From: Chloroflexota bacterium
GTDB lineage: Bacteria; Chloroflexota; Limnocylindria; Limnocylindrales; CSP1-4
Direction of reading: 5' to 3'
Assembly: GCA_016191345.1 (NCBI GenBank)
Contig: JACPOU010000055.1
Coordinates: forward strand, 1 to 55,843
Length of the DNA: 55,843 nt
The stretch's first letter is position 1; each line of letters starts with the position of its first letter. The notes beneath the pieces are model-generated. The model made no database searches. It saw nothing but the letters and a program-made list of their open reading frames with translations, and was not told the DNA's origin. Of the stretch, positions 54,763 to 55,843 are shown one piece after another. The position numbers and the translations under genes are program-made.

Positions 54763-55843
54763 TCACGCCACCTTGAGGGTCGGGACCCAGAGCCCCGTCT
54801 GCGGCTCTCCGGGCAGCGGGGCGTCGGCGGCCGTCTCGATCCCCTCGATGAAGATGGTGACCAGCTCCTCCTGGAGCTGCGTGCCGGCCGAGTCGCCCAG
54901 CCGCTTGAGGGCTTCGGTGATGTCCATCGCCTTGCGGTAGGGGCGGGTGGTCGTCATCGCCGAGAAGGCATCGGCCACGGCCAGGATCCGGCCCAGCAGC
55001 GGGATCTCGTCGCGCTCCAGCCCCTCCAGGTAGCCTCGCCCGTCCCAGCGCTCGTGGTGGTGTCGAATCCCGGAGCGCACCATCTCCACGTCGGGGACGT
55101 CGCGCACGATCGCGTCGCCCAGCGCGACGTGCTGCTTGAAGATGTCGAACTCCTGCGCGGTGAGGCGGCTCGGCTTGCGCAGCAGCGTGTCCGGGATGCC
55201 GATCTTGCCGATGTCGTGCAGCAGGCCGGCGAGGTGGATCGTCCCCAGCTGCTCAGGATCGATCCCCATCCGCCGCGCCAGGAAGACCGCGTAGCGGGCG
55301 ACGTCCTCGGAATGGCGCTTGGTGTATCGGTCCTTCGTGTCGACCGCGATGACGAGCCCCTGGAGGACGTCGAATGAGCCCGATGTCTCCCGCCCATCGT
55401 CGCCCACGCGCGCCACGCGCACCGCGTCCCCGCCGCTCGCCTTCGCCTCGCGGACCGCCACCGCCCCGGCGGTGAGCAGCTCGGTGGCCGAGTCGGCGTG
55501 GTCGGGATAGAGGCAGATCCCCGTGCTGATCGTGACCGGGAGCTGCTCCGACTCACCGAACTGGATGCTCATCTCCGCCAGCCCGTGGCGGATCCGCTCG
55601 ACCGCGGCCTCGACCTCCGGCTCGCCGGCGTCGGTCAGCGCCACCAGGAACTCGTCGGGTCCGTAGCGCGCCACGCGAACGCCCTCGCCGGCCTCGCGCT
55701 CGATCAGCTCCGAGACGCGGACCAGCACCTCGTCGCCTGCCTCGTGGCCGTGCGTGTCGTTCAGCAGGCGGAAGTTGTCGATATCCATCAGCGCCAGGCC
55801 CAGCCGGCCGGCAGTCCCACGGACCGCCTCGAGCTGCTCGGCG
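54763..55843 (-). CDS. GGDEF-HD-GYP cyclic-di-GMP protein (5' end outside window)
   Basis: At least 360 residues are visible; the N-terminus lies beyond 55843. The GGDEF part begins AEQLEAVRGTAGRLGLALMDIDNFRLLNDTHGHEAGDEVL and carries YGPDEF, so the signature is GPDEF rather than GGDEF. The HD-GYP domain has HLAGLLHDIGKIGIPD and HHHERWDGRGYLEGL, with GYL instead of GYP. The metal-binding HD residues are intact, so it is probably a c-di-GMP phosphodiesterase, while cyclase activity is doubtful. It ends 1 nt before the surface protein start. Confidence 0.9.
   Translation of the reverse strand, partial: AEQLEAVRGTAGRLGLALMDIDNFRLLNDTHGHEAGDEVLVRVSELIEREAGEGVRVARYGPDEFLVALTDAGEPEVEAAVERIRHGLAEMSIQFGESEQLPVTISTGICLYPDHADSATELLTAGAVAVREAKASGGDAVRVARVGDDGRETSGSFDVLQGLVIAVDTKDRYTKRHSEDVARYAVFLARRMGIDPEQLGTIHLAGLLHDIGKIGIPDTLLRKPSRLTAQEFDIFKQHVALGDAIVRDVPDVEMVRSGIRHHHERWDGRGYLEGLERDEIPLLGRILAVADAFSAMTTTRPYRKAMDITEALKRLGDSAGTQLQEELVTIFIEGIETAADAPLPGEPQTGLWVPTLKVA

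Overview
The window is very GC-rich chromosomal DNA from a bacterium, most likely a member of Chloroflexota (perhaps a Limnocylindria-like lineage). This is inferred from gene content and not from a marker gene. It holds an FHA/RodA/PBP cell-envelope cluster of the type known from Gram-positive Actinobacteria and Chloroflexi, a LytR-CpsA-Psr protein, DUF4446, DUF3105, PAC2 and DUF3618/holin-like proteins, a T-box in front of valS, cyanophycin genes and no outer-membrane genes. Many genes carry a -10 box (TAnnnT, usually preceded by GC) only 6-10 nt before the start codon, so leaderless transcription looks common. I used this to choose several start codons.

Layout. 1-2643 (minus): DUF4446 protein, a SelB-type winged-helix protein without a GTPase, and a UvrD-like helicase cut by the window edge. 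2686-3664: a small membrane protein and about 600 nt without a gene that has a good promoter and many hairpins (candidate structured RNA). 3665-6209: rarA divergent from a class V aminotransferase. 6226-14918 (minus): fhaA, a second FHA protein, ftsW/rodA and a class B PBP, then moxR, DUF58 and a transglutaminase membrane protein. 15083-18796: three zinc-ribbon proteins and a CpaE/MinD-type ATPase. 18862-21782: valS with its T-box leader.

21816-24966 is the most unusual part. It is a 3.15 kb segment bounded by 34-bp inverted repeats and a 16-bp direct repeat, inserted exactly at the stop codon of the neighbouring coiled-coil gene. It is visibly less GC-rich than its surroundings and encodes a TerB-like protein, a probable HEPN-domain protein and what looks like the broken N-terminus of a SIR2-like gene. 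I see no transposase. It reads as a non-autonomous mobile element carrying a candidate defence or toxin module, with a palindromic operator-like site in the TerB promoter.

24969-31447 (minus strand except ogt): coiled-coil protein, clpX, clpP, tig, tRNA-Leu and two envelope-associated proteins, with ogt on the plus strand. 31527-41212: DUF3105, tRNA-Lys, a cyclase-like/SRPBCC protein, PAC2, LCP, a TMEM175-type channel, a pair of M16 peptidases and a DnaJ protein. 41254-46765: cyanophycinase and cyanophycin synthetase in one operon, facing a second CphA-like Mur ligase that has no ATP-grasp domain. 46829-53772: M20 peptidase, thioesterase and a complete 2-oxoacid dehydrogenase operon (E3, E1 alpha, E1 beta, E2), with an odd 355-nt leader before E2. 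54023-55843 (minus): a frameshifted surface protein and a GGDEF/HD-GYP protein running off the edge.
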